DNA of 6,270 bases from Bryobacterales bacterium (GTDB taxonomy: Bacteria > Acidobacteriota > Terriglobia > Bryobacterales > Bryobacteraceae): contig DNFG01000043.1 in NCBI GenBank assembly GCA_003487005.1, forward strand, positions 458 through 6,727, read 5' to 3'. Position numbers and translations under genes: made by a program. The notes beneath the pieces are model-generated. The model did not search any database and was not told the DNA's origin. It worked only from the letters and a program-made list of their open reading frames with translations. Positions 6,136 through 6,270 of the stretch are shown piece after piece. Numbering within the stretch: the first letter of the stretch is position 1; each line of letters opens with the position of its first letter.

Positions 6136-6163
6136 GCATCCAACTGCCCGCCCCGGCATCCAA
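6136..6163. repeat. 8-bp direct repeat, 20-bp spacing
   Basis: GCATCCAA occurs at 6136-6143 and again at 6156-6163 (TTGGATGC on the minus strand). The starts are exactly 20 bases apart, close to two helical turns, and lie 51-78 bases upstream of the oxidoreductase ATG. This arrangement would suit a regulator binding one face of the DNA, but two 8-mers can also recur by chance. Confidence 0.3.
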
Positions 6164-6181
6164 GTTAGATATTTCACCGGG

Positions 6182-6210
6182 TTCCACCCGCCGCAATGTT
6201 GTGGTAGAGT
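6182..6210 (+). promoter_or_regulatory. Tentative sigma70-type promoter, plus strand
   Basis: A TAGAGT hexamer at 6205-6210 (four of six matches to TATAAT) is preceded by 17 bases and a weak -35, TTCCAC, at 6182-6187. Transcription would start near 6217 and give a leader of about 40 bases before ATG 6258. The -35 match is poor, so this is only a candidate. Confidence 0.2.
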
Positions 6211-6245
6211 CAATCTCCAAACCAATCTGGGGCTGGAATCCGGCC

Positions 6246-6251
6246 GGGAGG
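6246..6251 (+). promoter_or_regulatory. Shine-Dalgarno of the right-edge gene
   Basis: GGGAGG lies 6 bases upstream of ATG 6258. It is the strongest ribosome binding site in the window and is the main reason for calling a gene there. Confidence 0.55.
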
Positions 6252-6257
6252 CAAGCG

Positions 6258-6270
6258 ATGCTGCTGCGCT
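6258..6270 (+). CDS. Start of a probable plus-strand gene, cut by the window edge
   Basis: Only ATG and three more codons (M-L-L-R) are visible. The call rests on the well-placed GGGAGG and on the divergent layout with the oxidoreductase. The product cannot be named. The Leu-Leu-Arg start would suit a signal peptide or a cytoplasmic protein equally well. Confidence 0.4.

Larger units (their letters stand above)
6086..6257. promoter_or_regulatory. Divergent intergenic region
   Basis: 172 bases between the minus-strand oxidoreductase and a probable plus-strand gene at the edge. It is less coding-like and more AT-rich in parts (6161-6175). It should hold promoters for both directions, yet no strong minus-strand -10 is visible. 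A TTGACT -35-like hexamer reads on minus at 6213-6208 but lacks a partner at normal spacing. A small perfect inverted repeat, CGGGT-TCC-ACCCG, is at 6178-6190. Confidence 0.5.

Noticed and set aside
6086..6220. Longer oxidoreductase start at 6220
   Set aside because: The extra 45 residues lack family similarity and would bury a clear signal peptide. GGAGG at 6098-6102 supports the start at 6085.

Overview
The window is a GC-rich, densely packed chromosomal segment. It holds seven complete genes, the 3' end of an eighth at the left edge and the first codons of a probable ninth at the right edge. Plus-strand codons end overwhelmingly in C. Together with a Sco-DUF420 pair, TadE/TadG pilus proteins and an exported Gfo/Idh/MocA oxidoreductase, this suggests a soil-type Acidobacteriota relative (Bryobacterales/Solibacter-like). 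That assignment is an inference from gene content and style; no rRNA or marker gene confirms it. I see no tRNA, rRNA, CRISPR array, insertion sequence or phage gene.

Region 1 (1-1964, plus strand) is a tight operon with gaps of 1-4 bases. It contains the C-terminal part of a Sco/SenC copper chaperone, a four-helix DUF420 (CtaM-like) membrane protein, a short SAM-dependent methyltransferase with a TTG start, and Lgt, the enzyme that attaches diacylglycerol to lipoproteins. The first two belong to cytochrome oxidase assembly, so a heme-copper oxidase cluster probably lies to the left. The methyltransferase substrate cannot be read from the sequence.

Region 2 (1965-4951, plus strand) starts after a 148-base spacer with an imperfect hairpin. 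It encodes three Tad-type pilus components: two small TadE-like pseudopilins, each with a prepilin-peptidase-type Gly/Glu(+5) site, and a TadG-like protein with one N-terminal membrane helix and a von Willebrand A domain with an intact MIDAS. The VWA domain is split by an insertion of about 190 residues rich in Ser, Thr, Asn, Tyr and Cys. No Tad motor ATPase, platform, secretin or prepilin peptidase is in the window, so these proteins must rely on machinery encoded elsewhere.

Region 3 (4952-6257) begins with a perfect 16-bp hairpin flanked by A and T runs, which serves as a shared terminator for two convergent units. Beyond it, on the minus strand, is an oxidoreductase with a signal peptide and an atypical nucleotide-binding loop. 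Its 172-base upstream region carries a direct repeat and appears to be divergent, because a strong Shine-Dalgarno and ATG for a plus-strand gene lie at the right edge.

The most interesting signals are the split VWA domain of the TadG-like protein, the flip in synonymous codon choice with gene strand (CTC/GCC/GTC on plus, CTG/GCG/GTG on minus), which points to strong strand-asymmetric mutation, and the atypical active-site and cofactor-loop residues of the exported oxidoreductase. I do not see a convincing wholly new system.
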